Positions 31,846 through 44,219 of a DNA stretch of 64,000 nt are shown here, piece by piece. The notes below the pieces were generated by a model. The model saw only the letters and a program-made list of their open reading frames with translations, searched no databases and was not told the origin of the DNA. The translations under genes and the position numbers were made by a program. Within the stretch, counting starts at the first letter, position 1; each line of letters begins with the position of its first letter. The DNA is taken from NCBI RefSeq assembly GCF_003576645.1, contig NC_044919.1, positions 18,500,083 to 18,564,082 of the forward strand, written 5' to 3'. This DNA comes from Ipomoea triloba (lineage: Eukaryota; Streptophyta; Magnoliopsida; Solanales; Convolvulaceae).

Positions 31846-32088
31846 AATGAACACTTATATATCCTTTGTGATTGTAATCTTTGTAGTAATATTGAATGAA
31901 CAGTTATCCTTGAAATGGCTAGATTTTGTATTGAAGTGATCCTTTGTAATTTAAGAAATGGCAAGGTTTTGTATGAACACAACTATTCAATGGCAATGAA
32001 CTGATCCTTTTCATTTATTAAGCAAAAACAATTACAGTACTACCAGTTGTAAAAACCATTACATTACTGCCAGTTGCAAAAAAACATA

Positions 32089-34604
32089 TGTAACACCCCG
32101 AAAATTCGTTCAAGCCTTACTACCGATAATTAATTCCTTGGGTAATTTAATTAATTCCAATTGGGCTAATTCTTTCAATTTAATATATATACATATATAT
32201 ATATTCCTTGAGCCTAATTTAATTATTCTAATCAAGAGCCCAACTAATTGAATTTATTCTTGTAAGGGATTTTATTCAATTTGGATCCTTACAATCTTTG
32301 CAATTAAATATTCCTACAAGCCCAACTTATTGATCTTATATTATATAATGTATATATATATTGTTCCTAAGACAATTTTATGGGCTTCCTTATTCTAATT
32401 CTTATAATTAATTGTAAGGGGTGAATTCATTTAGCCCAACTTACTAGTCTTGGACATATATTTAATTCTTGTAAGCCATTATAATATGTACTTAAGCCCA
32501 TCTCATATTAAAGTCTTACACCCTAAATATTGTATGTATTCTTAGTATATATTTTGATGATCAAAATACCCTAAAAGCTTTCACTCCTCTTCCTCCCTCC
32601 CTACACTCTCACGCCATTTTCACCATTTTTGCATCCAAAATTGATCTTCATTTCCCTACAAGTTTCCAAGTCAAGATTGCTCTTTTATGCTTGTCTAGGA
32701 GTGGGTAAGTGCATCTAGCCTAGAATCTACCTTGCATTTTGTGGTTTGGTTAGTCTTTTTGCATATTCTTATAAATGCTCTTTTGGGGTTCTTTGGGTAA
32801 AAGATGATCATCAAGAAGGTGGGGCTTTGTGAGCTTGCTTGAGGCTTGTTGGATTAGGAAAAAGCTCTTGAGGTAACCACTATGTCCATCAAAACTATTT
32901 TTATTCACTCCTATTCTATATGATGTTCTTGGTGTTGGAAATCCTGAAAATTCTTTGTGATTAGCCTATTTTGTTGGATCTATTTGTTGGATTTCATCTT
33001 GATCTTTTGATTAGTGTTGTATGATCATTGATGGTTTGGATTTCCATGTCTTTGGCCTCTAAATTGGATGAAATGTTGGTGTATTGGGTCTGATTTTGCT
33101 CTCTGGAAATACCTCTTTCGTGTCTGCTGTTGATGTTCTGGAACTGGGGTTGGAGTTGACCTTGCGGAGGTCCTCGGCGGCACAATGTAACCCGCCGGGG
33201 AGTTCCGCAAGGCCAAGGCGGTTGGGTTGAACGGAGAGTGGTGTTCCGTTGAGGCAGTCCGCCTCCTTCCTGCGGAGGAGTGCGGCGGAAGACGGTGTTC
33301 CGTCAGTGTGTTCCGCAAGTTCTCTGGGAATCTGCTCCCAGAGGCTGCTTTGTGATGTTGTTGTCTGTTGTTTCTCCTTTGTTTCTGATTATTGTTGGAT
33401 TGTTTTGTGGAGTATTTTACCATTTCTTTGGAGTATTTATCCATGCCTTTTGTTGGGTATTTACTACCTTGTCTTGGAGATTTATTCATGTCTTTAGTTT
33501 CCCTTTTGTACTCTTGGTCTATTGATTCTTGATATTCATTTACCTGGGAGTTTGTTTGTGTTCATAGATGAGATGAACACTTTGTTTGGTTGTTTTGGGA
33601 TGATGTTGGAGTATGAGTATGTGATGTTGGTTGTTGGTATCATTGGAGTTTGTTGGGTGAACTAGTTGTGCTACTATTGTTGGTATTCGGGTTCATTACC
33701 CCTGTGATTGGGTTCATTACCCCGTGATTGGGTTCATTCCCCCCGTGATTGGGTCGATTCACCCCTGTGATTGGACTTCGGTCCCTGTGATTTGGATTTT
33801 ACCCCTGTGTACTTGGCTTCTGATTTGGGGCTGGGTTCGGTATGATGGTTGGTGTGAAGTTTGGTGGTTGGTGTGGGAAGTTTCTTTCGGTTCTTTGGTT
33901 GTGAGTCTTTGTTTATTCGGTTGATACCTTGTTGTTCTCGATTATGATTGATTGTTCCTTATACTTGTGTTTAGTTGGTATCTTGGTTATGGCTCGTTGT
34001 TGTCTTATGCTTTCATCGTTGAACTTTGGCTTTATTCGAATTAGTTTTGGTTATGCTTTGTTCAGCTTATTGTTGTTGAGTATCCGTTTTGAACTATTGA
34101 ACAGTCTGTTGGTGTTTATATTCTATATGGGTGTGTAAACCTATTTATAAGCGTATGTATATCTATATCTCCTTGCGGGTGTGAATGGTGGTTGCTTAGC
34201 ATTCTTTTGCTAATGGTTCTTTGCGTGTTTTCCAGGTATGGAGTAGTCTATGCGAGAGCGCGCTAGAGTTTCTCTATCTGAGGATGCGTAGACTTAGTTT
34301 ACCTTGTTTAGACTTTGGTTTTGGGCCTGTGTGCCTTGAGATATTATTATATACTCTTGATTAGTCTTTTCGGTACTTTTGGATAACTATGGATTATGTT
34401 TGAGGATTTATTCTGGTTTATATATATGACAGTTTAGTTCGTTCTTATGTTTAGCCTGTGCATCTAGGCTGTGTTTATACCTAGATGTGGCATGACGCCC
34501 TTAAGTTTTAATTCGCTTCCGCTATGTTACGTTTGTTGGTTGAGATAGGCAGCTGTTGTGTTAAGTTTTATCTATCTCAGCCTATGTGAGGTTGGGGTGT
34601 CACA
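32089..34604 (+). mobile_element. Solo LTR of a Tekay-type Ty3-gypsy element (2516 bp), duplication ACATA
   Basis: TGTAACACCCCGAAAATTCG to GGTTGGGGTGTCACA, flanked by perfect ACATA at 32084-32088 and 34605-34609, inside the MULE. No gag or pol. A GC-rich stretch at about 33150-33345 repeats GCGGA/TCCGC half-palindromes (for example TTCCGCAAGG and CTTGCGGAGG), reminiscent of the palindrome blocks of the Athila-like LTRs. Short frames here (for example 33025-33489 minus) have no counterpart and are not called. Confidence 0.92.
33689..33795. repeat. Tandem repeat, about 20 bp x 5
   Basis: Imperfect copies of GGGTTCATTACCCCTGTGATT inside the Tekay-type solo LTR. Confidence 0.8.
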
Positions 34605-34752
34605 ACATAACATTAAAGAATCTATTGTCAATTGTACATTATGCTCCTAGGGTCAAAACCATTCTAAAAACATTCACATTCTATTCCTAATAACAAAACA
34701 TTCACAAAAATTGACTACATTCCAAACACATTCACATCCTTCTAAGCTTCAT

Positions 34753-37538
34753 TCAGTCAATGTTGATAGGGTCATCATTATTGCCAAAGAATTTGGACTT
34801 CAGAGTTGTCTTGCTCCTGGTATAGTATGGCTTCTTGCGGTTGGATTGCCTTTTCTTTGGACCTCCTACTCTAACTTTATCCTGTTGTTGCTGCCCAGTA
34901 CCTTCAAGTACAACATCTTCTTGCTGCTGCTGCCCAACTCCAACTCCACCAATAACCTCCTGCTGTTGTCCAGTAGCTTCAACTACAACCTCCTCTTGCT
35001 GCTGTTGCCCATATTCTTGTTCATGATCATGGTGGCTAGAAGTACCTTCACCAAGTACATCTGCTTGTTGCTGGCTAGAAATGTGAATAGGGATCTATTT
35101 AGTTGTATAAATTACTCTTTTCTTTGGCTTCAACTGAAACAATAGAAAACTGTAAGTTACAATTTTAAAACAAAGCAAATGGAACATTACAATTTTAAGA
35201 AAGCTTATGACCTTTTGATTTGGATTTGATGGACATTTTCTTGAGTTATGTCTAGGTTGTCTGCAAATCCCACAATGCAATTGGATGTGTCTTCTTGAAA
35301 CAGTCATCCCATCTTGACTCAGGGGTGGCTCAACCTCACCAGCAGATCTAGTTCTAAGCTTCTTAGGCCTCCCCACTTTGGCAGAATAGATAGGTGGCAG
35401 AGGGGGTGTTCTGGTAGTCACTGGCCACTCAGAAGGGCCTGCCATAGGGTTAATGGAGCAACTATATATCTTCAAATAACTCTCTTTTGAGTAACATGGA
35501 TGGACAAAATCAAACAAAGACACCTTTCCATACTTTTTCCATATTGCACAAACTCCATGCTTGCAAGGCACCCCAGACAAATCCCACTTCCTGCAGGAAC
35601 AAGTTTTCCTTTCCAAATCCACCTCCTCTTGGTCCCCATACAACTGACCCACTTCAAACTTAAAGAAATCACACTGAGTTGCCAAATAACCTGCTGCCTC
35701 TTTCTCAGCTTTCTTCGACTTTCCAACAATTGTTGGGCATATCTGCGTCTTCTAACCAGCTGCCTTTTGTCTCTTTTCAAAGAATGTACTCATTAGCATC
35801 TTCCTTATGGTTTCAAGACATTCTATAATAGGCTTGTCCCTAGCCACAAGTGAGGATGAATTAAAAGACTCACATATGTTATTCACCAACATGTCAAAGT
35901 GGTTGTGTGTTGAGAAGTGAGATCTAGACCATTCATTAGGAGACTTATCACCTAACCACTGATATGTATCTTCATCTAATGCCCTAAGTTTCCTTAAATA
36001 GTCATTGTAGGAATTCAAAGTTGTTGCCCTGGCACAAGCCCATAAAGCATCTTTTAATGCATTACCTTGAAACCCTGCTACCTTCATATTAGCATGTAAG
36101 TTGCTAACACAGAATCTGTGCTCCACAGTAGGTAGGACATCCACAAATGCAGGGATTAAACCCTTATATTTATCACTTATGAAACAAAATCCTTTCTCAT
36201 TATCCTCTGTTATCTCCAAATCCTCCTTCAGTAATTGTAGAAACCAAGACCAAGACTCCTTCTTCTCTCCTTCAACAATAGCATATGCAAGTGGAAAAAT
36301 GCTATCATTAGCATCAACAGACACAATAGTCAGCATCTTCCCACCTGTTGCACATCTCAAGTGACATCTACCCACACCTATTAAAGGCCTATAGTGTTTG
36401 AATCCTTGTTTGCTAGGTTCCCAACATATGTACATTCTCAAGAATCTATTCTGCCCATTTTCAGCAATTAAATCACTAGTCTTCACTACATAACTAGTCT
36501 TAGGGTTTGTCCTTGACAATTCAGCACAATAACTCCAAATCCTCTTGAAGTTGTCTTCATCATCACCAACTCTTTGTTTCTTTGCCTTCCAAATAGCCCT
36601 ATAGGCTTGTTGGTCACTTACATAGAACCCCTCTTTACTGCACACTGCATCCTTGAATTTTTTCATCATCCAGTCTGGATGGTTTTTTAATTCCTTGGCC
36701 CACCTCTTAGCAATCACACTTGCTTTTACCATGGAATTCTCCCAAGCCCAAGTACAAGCCTCATGCACATCAACCATGTTTAGAATCCTCCAATAATGTG
36801 AGTTAACCACTTTCCTCAACCCTATTCTCCAAGGGCAACCATGCTGTGAACACTCAACTACAACCCTCTCCTTGTCATTTCTAGGAGTTCTAATATCTTT
36901 CCCATTTTTGAAACCATAACTCTGAACTGCTTCTCTAAACTCTTGTTTGGTTGCAAATGTCATGCCTAATGTAAATTCAGGATCATTCATGTCAGTGGCA
37001 GCTCTAAAAATAGGCCATTTACTATCACCATCACTGTCAGATTCCATTAGTAAAGCATCATCAGAGAAGTTAATGGCATCAATATCATTTGGTTTCACTA
37101 CTTGATGTTCTGTTTTAACACTGTCACATTCCATTGAATCTCCAACATCACACTCCTTATCCTTATTCAAAGGTTGAACCTCAATCTCCACCTCACTTTC
37201 CCATTGACCTTCAGGTTCATCTACCTTAACTTCTACCTCAATAAAATCATTGGCATCCATAGTATCAACCCAAATCTCCAACATTTAACCAGCTTTCACT
37301 CCATTACTTAAAGCTTTCTGAACATCATTATCTGTTTGAAGTAAGTTCAACCTACCATTTGCAAAGTCATAAATGTATGCTCCTATTTGAGAATAGCCTA
37401 GATCTTTTACCTTATCCTGGAAGAATTGTATGCATACTTCCTTAGCTGGCACACTTTCATAAATTTCTACATCACCCCCATATACTTAAATTTAGTTTGC
37501 TTACTTATTATTCCATTATGATAAAGAAATATGTCCAT
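34753..37538 (-). pseudogene. MuDR-type MULE transposase (several disabling mutations)
   Basis: The main frame runs 37284-34753. An N-terminal extension to about 37538 (DIFLYHNGIISKQTKF...) is separated by a frameshift near 37470 and TAA 37285-37287. Order: acidic N-terminus; MuDR-type domain with VECSQHGCPWRIGL; catalytic MULE domain (SVDANDSIFPLAYAIVEGEK, FISDKYKGL, HRFCVSNLH); SWIM zinc finger CSCRKWDLSGVPCKH; zinc knuckle CGICRQPRHNSRKC; Gln-rich tail ending at the TGA at 34753-34755. The usual DG of the first catalytic motif reads GR (GVGRCHLRC), so the first acidic residue is missing. TAG at 35752-35754 replaces an expected Trp and a second TAG is at 35095-35097. A likely 78-bp in-frame intron is 35134-35211. 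It would have cut and pasted the MULE. Confidence 0.88.
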
Positions 37539-38234
37539 TGGGACAAATTCATCCCCTGTAAAGCACCCAAAAAGTAAGAACATTGTATAAGTCCAACATA
37601 TGCACATGGCCTATCAACAAAAAGCTAAGCATAAGGGTCTCACATTGAATTGTGTTATTTTTAAGCATATACATAGAGCACAACACAGTTATCAACAAGT
37701 TGGTCCCCACAACAATACTTTAGTACTTTACCCTAAACCATATCATTAGAACTTCAGAAGTATAAAATCATTGGTCCCCACTAGTACTATTATCAACAAG
37801 TATCTTTACTCTAAAATTGGTCCCCACATTAAAAATTCTCACTATATATACAGCAGAAGCCTACACATTCACGGATGTAATGCTAATGAACTTAATACTA
37901 TAGACACACAACATATACAATCAAAAAGGACAAAATGGAATTATAACTGTGAAAGATGCCAAATTTAGTGTATTATGAAGAATAAATGAATTACTTACTT
38001 GCTTGGAGATGTTTAACCGCAATACCCATTTGTCCAGCAAAGGACGACATAGCCATTCGAATGGCTACTACAAAGGCAGTTGATGGCGACCAAGTTTCCT
38101 AACTTCTGTCAGTTATTTCTTCGATTTTCTCTTCTTCTGATTTTCTCTCCCTCCGTGATTGTTTCTCATCCTTGTCAATTAGGTTTGAATAGATTTGGCG
38201 AAATTAGGGCAATTGACTTTGGTCAATTCAGATA

Positions 38235-39311
38235 CAGTCAAAGACCAAATAATAAAAACAAGAAAAGACTATTTTACCCTTGTCAATTAAGGATAAAAGT
38301 TGGTTTAATTTTTTTTGGCCAATTTTGGCCGGCAATTTGGCCTGCTGGACCAAAATTGAGAAAAAATGCATCGTGAAGAAGCAGTGTTTGGGTGGTGGTT
38401 GATTCGTCAAAAGATATTTGTATGTTAAAACGGAAAGTCTGTGACTCCCCGAGTGTCGGTCTCGAAGGAGGGACGTGGAGGTGTGTCAAGTGTTCGGGAG
38501 TTTACTTGATTGGGTCATGCATAGGATTCAAGTATGGTGAAGGGTGGATTTGTGAGTGAGAAGAGTTGTTCATTTGGTTGGTTTTGAGTGCAAGAGAGTA
38601 GTAAAGTAAAGAGATTTGTAAGTATGTAAAAAGGAATGACTAATTTAATCCAAGAACAAGATAGCTAAAATTATAGAAATGAAATAGAAATCACCTAGAG
38701 AGAAGAAGATCTTCAATCCAAGCTTGTTGTCTTGCTACAATAGAGATTGATCTAATCTAAAAAACTAAGAAAAATGGAGAAAGCTCTCCAAATGAAAAAC
38801 TAAGAAAGGGAAAACTAATTTTCTGGGAACCTCCCTGAAAATTCATCAAAGGGGTTTAAATAGTCTCCGAAATGACAACCCTAGTCGAAATTCGTGCAGC
38901 ACCGTCTCCACCCCATCCACACGCGTGTGAGCGTGCGTGGGAGGCTATTTGAAAGTTTTCACGCATGCTCACACGCGTGTGGCCATCCAGTTTGGTCCTC
39001 CGGGGCTCCGTTCTTGCCTGGTTCGCTCTTTAAGCTCAACTTTTGGTCCTATTTGCTCACAGGGCTCCTGTTTCACCTCTTTTAGGCTAAAAGTAGCTTC
39101 TATGTGTAGGTTAGTGATTTTCAAGCATTTATGAGCATTATTCACCATGTAAGGATGCTACAAACGTGATAAAACACCCTAATATGTGCCTGATTTAAGG
39201 GTATCTCGGAGGCTTATCACATAGTCATGGTACGCAATTAACATTTTTGAAAGTCGCGGATAGTAATTAACACTACTACAATAGTCATTGGACCAAAATG
39301 GCAATTTTCTC
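38235..39311 (-). repeat. Right terminal inverted repeat of the MULE, interrupted by a solo LTR
   Basis: Outer part 39225-39311 and inner part 38235-38373. The interruption at 38374-39219 with CATCG/CATAG flanks corresponds to an uninterrupted GCATAGTC site in the left TIR, which confirms the insertion point. Confidence 0.88.
38374..39219 (-). mobile_element. Solo LTR of the element A family with internal deletion (846 bp)
   Basis: TGAAGAAGCAGTGTTTGGG to GGCTTATCA (plus strand), inserted in the right TIR of the MULE with flanks CATCG (38369-38373) and CATAG (39220-39224). Compared with 13289-14619 it lacks about 480 bp at about 38637. Palindrome block at about 38910-38990 and TATA-like GGGTTTAAATAG near 38848. 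Confidence 0.85.
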
Positions 39312-40366
39312 TAAATTAATTCATTAATCAACTATTAATGTATTAATTTAATATTGATAATTCTTTATCAATTTCTTTTAAAGTTTTCAACATTACCACG
39401 AACCATTAAGGTGTGACTTTCTAGGTTCATAGTCGAACTAACAACGAGTAATATTTAATACGGAGTAACTCATTATTAAATAACTCATAAGTCATGAGTG
39501 ACACCTAGCAGTATGTCATGACTACCTAGTTGACAATGAATATACATAAATATATTATAATGAACTTTTTCGTTACAAATATTATGCAAAATTCCTTCCA
39601 CACAACACTTGTTCTAAACCAGGTAAAGGTCATTGTCAAACTTGGTCAAACCCATAAACCTGGTCAATATATCTATTCAATATTCTTAACTTGAAGTCCA
39701 ACTTCATTATACTCTTGCTAGAGATTCTTGTTGTAAGATTATTGAATAGACTAAAACGACCTTGTTACCTCAAGGCGGCGGATCCTCTATTGAATACACA
39801 CATGTCTCGGTACAATACTGAACTAGGCCACTAAGTACACTTATAGTCCCTTAAGGAATAAAAGACACATACTGACAAAAACTGACAAAAACTAGTCGAC
39901 CATACGTACGAGAAAACCATGTCGTCTCAAGTCAAATGATTATTGCATACTTGTAACATACAACATATCGATGACACGTAGGTAAACACCATGCGGTACG
40001 TTGTAGTCAGTCATTGTTCATTAACTTGTTCTCTAATAATCATCCACATGTCCACTCTCTGTATCTCATACAGAATGGCATGAGACTCACCATAAGAAGG
40101 ACAATGTGCTTGTCTTATCGGAATTCTAATGCCCAATTAGAATTCCTATGACTAGAAACATTTTTACAATACTTCATTTATTAATTTTTCGTCACTCGTA
40201 TTCTTAAATCTTTAAGAATGAAGAATTAAAAAGATTGTACGGAATAATATCAAATATTAATTCAGCCAAAATAAAATAAATAAAACATTTATTTGTTATA
40301 TTTATTTAATAAGAAATCAATGTCCAAAACAATAAATGTCAACTCCTATGGAATACATGTCTAACA

Positions 40367-42066
40367 CCCTTAATCTCTGCCAGTCTGAAGAGTGGAGATT
40401 GGTGACCATCGCGGCTCCGCTTACTTCCATCCATCTTCGTACCTCCGAGGTTTAGACAATAATGGTCACAACAATGTAGCATTGAAAGTGGACTTCCAAA
40501 TTCAAACGGCAGCAGCGGCAGAGGATGAATACGACACTTCTTTGTTTTATTTTGTAGCTTCTTCGAGAGGACGGCAGCAGCGCGACAACTTCCGGCTATA
40601 GAGGACGGCAACTTCCAGTACCTCGGCGCTGCTACTTCCAGCGGCAGTGCAACTTAAATTTTTTTGTTATTATTTTTATTTTGTTTAAATATTATTATTT
40701 ATTTATTTGTTAGTTTTATTTACAATATATTTTAAATTTATATATTATAGTATTAATATATAAATATTGAATTTTTATTACATTTTATCTTAATTTACTG
40801 AAAAATTTGGAAAAAAATTAATTTGGGTATTTCAAATTCGAATATTTGAGTCGGATTGAATATATTCAAATAAAGTGGTCGAACCGAATACGAATCAAAT
40901 TTGGAATTTGAATATTAAATAGATACGAATACGAATATTAATCAATATAGTCGAATTCGAATAGAATAATAAGATATTTGACTCGATTCGATTCGTTTAC
41001 ACCCTTAGATGGACTACCACTGCTAACTAGCGAATCGCAAAGACAACTTACGTATTGCACCGTTGACGAATCGCAAAGACAACTTACGTATTGCACCGTT
41101 GACTAAGGATAAGTTAAGAGAAAAGAAGAGCTAATGATGATGGTTTGAACGAGACACCCTCTGCCTTTTATATTACTCTCAGGGCCGCATGTCGTGGATA
41201 GGTGCGCGAACCACAATGCTTCGTCTTCTTTCGTCATGTGTGTTCCACTAGGTGTTGTGTTTTCTCACCAAACATTTCTTCGTGTGCTATGTCGTAGAGC
41301 ACGTTTAGGGTTCTTGCTAACTGCCAGGAGATCGCGCACATAACCTCACCCTACCAATTCACCGTAAGGCTTGCCTAAGCGGTCTGCCTCCTTTGATGAA
41401 TAGCCTTCCACTCACCCGGGTGATCTACCATAGCCAATTAACCGAACTAAGCCGCGGCCCCCCAGTCACCGACAAACGCCCCAAGGCAAGCTAGCGAGGG
41501 GCGAATAGGCGCCATGGTCGTGGACCAAGGAGTGGTCCGCCACTCACTGGCAAACCGAGATCCAATGTTGGGGTCGCTGGTAAACGCTCCCACAACTTAG
41601 GCCGATCACTCCTTCCCGTCGTTCGTTTTCTTGGATTTAGCTCCATACCGCGCTGTCAAACATGTCCTTAGACCTCTTTCCATAAAAAATGCCAACTTTC
41701 ACTTTCCTAATCGGATTCCCCTTGGCTAAACCCACATTTCACTTTAATTATTCTTTGAGCCGTACCCCTAGAACCCATCATACGTGATTAGAGACTATGC
41801 AACGATGCAAAATTTTATTTTTCATTTTTTTATATAAAGAAAATACATACTTAATCAAATATATGCAAAGTTCAACTATACTTTTATATTCTACAACTTT
41901 TTATTTTTCTAATTCTTTATTTAAGTTCATGATAACACTAGTTTAATATTTTTTGAAAGCAGGTAACCAATTTGATTAAACCAAAAGAGCAGAAACAGAG
42001 TCAGGAGGGATAAAGTCCCAGTACAAAGTACTGATCTAGAAACTAAACCAAACACACAATTATTAA
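40367..42066. other. Unassigned intergenic sequence
   Basis: Starts at the outer edge of the copia LTR (expected duplication CCCTT at 40367-40371). 40640-41000 is AT-rich. 41110-41650 is GC-richer with a TATA-like TTTTATATTAC near 41166, LTR-like but without recognisable ends. No coding sequence supported. Confidence 0.4.
41032..41103. repeat. Perfect 36-bp tandem duplication
   Basis: Two identical adjacent copies of a unit beginning GAATCGCAAAGACAAC and ending CACCGTTGAC. Confidence 0.95.
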
Positions 42067-42091
42067 GTGAGGAAATATACGCCTTGCACGC

Positions 42092-42387
42092 CTAAATGGC
42101 AAAACCTGCGTGTGATAGAACAAATGTTGCCGGTGAGAGTAAAGAGCGTAGCTGGGAACAATCCGTGTAAACTGCTATGGACAGCAAACCTCTGTCATGT
42201 ATCCACGAGAGGGCCTCCTTGCAAGCGAGATGGAGTGGTCCCGCACAGGCATCAATGGAGAGAAACAATCCAGCAGTGGTCCCGCACAGGCCGCTACAAA
42301 TGTCCCCTCCGGCGTGAGCAAAACTGCACCGTAAGCAGCCTTCATAGTGGCGGTGTAGTAGTTGGTGTCGAAGTAGCATTGCAACAC
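42092..42387 (-). pseudogene. Remnant of a plant RNase H-like domain (non-LTR element type)
   Basis: Two overlapping frames together follow the RNase H domain found at the end of plant LINE-type proteins: LQCYFDTNYYTATMKAAYGA, VLLTPEGTFVAACAGPL in one frame (42387-42175), then, after a shift, ACKEALSWIHDRGLLSIAVY and TDCSQLRSLL in another (to 42092). The pattern D..Y....AAYGAVL..PEG, then an EAL.W helix and a V.TDC motif with the conserved Asp, is characteristic. A 15-bp direct repeat (GTGGTCCCGCACAGG, 42236 and 42279) marks a small duplication that probably caused the shift. No reverse transcriptase is adjacent. Confidence 0.5.
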
Positions 42388-42634
42388 CGTCTACTGTGGC
42401 TGAGCCGGTGCAGCATTCGTTGCGGATGACGCCTCATCGGCAGCAGTCGCGCCGCAGTATACTAATTGCCAAGCCTAGAGCGTCGTGACAGCTGCTGTCT
42501 TCACCGCCTGTAAACACAAAAAATTTGAAATTGTATATATTCACAATATCGGGTTATAGTGTACGTATAATTGAAGGTGCAGGTACAAAATCTCTCTATA
42601 GTCCTCTGATTCTTCACTGACGTGTTCTACTGAA

Positions 42635-42771
42635 GTGCCTCCGGGTTTCAAGTGGCGTAGCCTCCAGGATTCAAACAGCGTAGCCTCCGGGATTCAATTG
42701 ACGTAACTTCCGGGATTCAAATGGTGTAGCTTTCTGGGATTCAAGTGGTGTAGCCTTCCGGGATTCAAGGG
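42635..42771. repeat. Tandem repeat, about 25 bp x 6
   Basis: Imperfect units around GTAGCCTCCGGGATTCAAGT. Purely noncoding; the interval 42388-42634 is otherwise featureless. Confidence 0.8.
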
Positions 42772-44219
42772 CGTGATACTCAACTAGAGCCGTCAAAATA
42801 CTTCAAGCCTCTAACTGCTTCAGAATGCCTTCAATGCTCTCAAGTCTTCAATCTTCAAGGTGTGTTTTAAATGTGAAATGAGGGGCTCTATTTATAGTGG
42901 AGTGTGCAACCAACTTCCCTCAACAAACTCCTTAATTAATTAATTAAATAATTAATTAATTAATTAAGGGAATGAACATTGTCATAATCAAGTCCAGGTT
43001 CAAAACTCTATCATCTAATTCAAATTCAAATTAATTATAATTATTAAATTCAAATATAATAAAATTATATTTAAATTATAATGATAATTATTATTAAATT
43101 CAAATATGAATCGGGCTTGGCCCATTAATTCAATTACCCAACATCAATTTAATTGGGCTAATTAAATTAATTTAATCATCATGACCCAATTAATTAAATT
43201 GGTCCAATAATCAATCTCAACATTAGGCCCAATAATAATTTAATCGGTCCATTTTCGAGCTCAAATTTTCTGTGTCTACAAATTGTCCCCTCGAGACTTG
43301 TCGGGACATGCTGCTTGATGTGCTTGGAGCGAGGAAGTCTCGAAACGTTAAAATTTGACACAACTTTGGTCAATGGATCAAATAATTGATCGAACTTTAA
43401 TTAAACCCATTAAGCTTGATGCTCAAAACAGACTTCATATTCAGGCCCATCTCTAATCACTTTAATTACAAAAGATCGTGGTGTATTTTAGCTCTGTGAA
43501 CCAAATTATATGCTTAAACATTTGATGAGCCCAACATTTCATGAGCCCAACTCAACTTGATCTCCTCAGATGTCTCAAACTCAAGTCAAAGTTCAATACC
43601 TCTCTGCACGTAAATCCTTTTTTTTTTTAAAAGTAAGCATGTAAATCCTAATTCCAGTAAGAACCAAGATCATGCGTGATTCCAGCGGCACAACTGGCTG
43701 CAGAAGCTTTATCTCCATCATATTAGGTAGTAGAGTTTCAATCCAACTCCAACTACAATCCCTTCTCCGAGCACTATAACTAGCACCTCAATATCCCCAA
43801 ACCCACGACAATCAAAGAAACAGAAATCAAGGGAGAGCAAGGAAGAGCATTTGCGATTCGCTTCTCAATCAATCAGGTAAATTACTTACGTTTTTTTTTA
43901 TTTTCATCTTCCCCATGTGTATCTCATCCGTAGGAACAAGAAGAACAACATTCAAGAACAACAAGAAATCACTCAACAGACTATCGAAATCTTTCATTCT
44001 CCACCGTCAAACTGCTACAACGAAGAGCAACGGGAAGTTTGCCGAGTAGAACAACCACCGGAGCGCGGTATCATTGATGCAGCCCGAGAGTGGGTTTCTA
44101 CTCGGAGTAGATGGATTTCCGTTGTTGACGGAGTTTCTCGTTGGACTGCCCAACCGTTGACACCGCCGCGTTCGCTGGGTCGCTGGAGCCCCTCGCCTGG
44201 ATTGTATGTAGAGGATCTG
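42772..44219. other. AT-rich, LTR-like noncoding sequence
   Basis: 42930-42966 is a TTAATTAA run and 43020-43260 is AT-rich with repeated CCCAATTAATTAAATTG-like stretches, of the kind seen in plant LTRs. A CTGTGTCTACA end-like motif lies near 43270. 43613-43632 is a T/A run. No ends or duplication could be assigned and no gene is supported. Confidence 0.35.

Larger units (their letters stand above)
30987..39311 (-). mobile_element. MuDR-type MULE DNA transposon with long TIRs
   Basis: The ends are inverted copies starting GAGAAAATTGCCATTTTGG, flanked by the 10-bp direct repeat TAAATTAATT (30977-30986 and 39312-39321). Terminal inverted repeats are about 214 bp. Inside are a transposase pseudogene (minus), a GRF-zinc-finger/membrane protein gene (plus), a 2.5-kb solo LTR (32089-34604) and an Athila-like solo LTR within the right TIR (38374-39219). 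Without these insertions the MULE is about 5 kb. It inserted into a copia LTR. Confidence 0.92.
30705..40366 (-). mobile_element. Copia 5' LTR split by a MULE
   Basis: TGTTAGAAAATTTCATACAT at 30705 and CATGTCTAACA ending at 40366 are inverted copia LTR ends. Excluding the MULE (30987-39311) and its 10-bp duplication the LTR is about 1.33 kb. A tRNA-Met-type PBS lies on its left, so it is the 5' LTR of a minus-strand element whose body is to the left. The minus-strand TATA box may be CTATATAAATAG (about 30910-30921). Confidence 0.7.

Noticed and set aside
33025..33489. 154-codon minus frame in the Tekay-type solo LTR
   Set aside because: Gln/Arg/Ser-rich read-through of a noncoding LTR; no recognised domain and no expected gene in an LTR.
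35500..36364. Plus-strand frames opposite the MULE transposase
   Set aside because: Shadows of the minus-strand transposase frame, which has clear domains.
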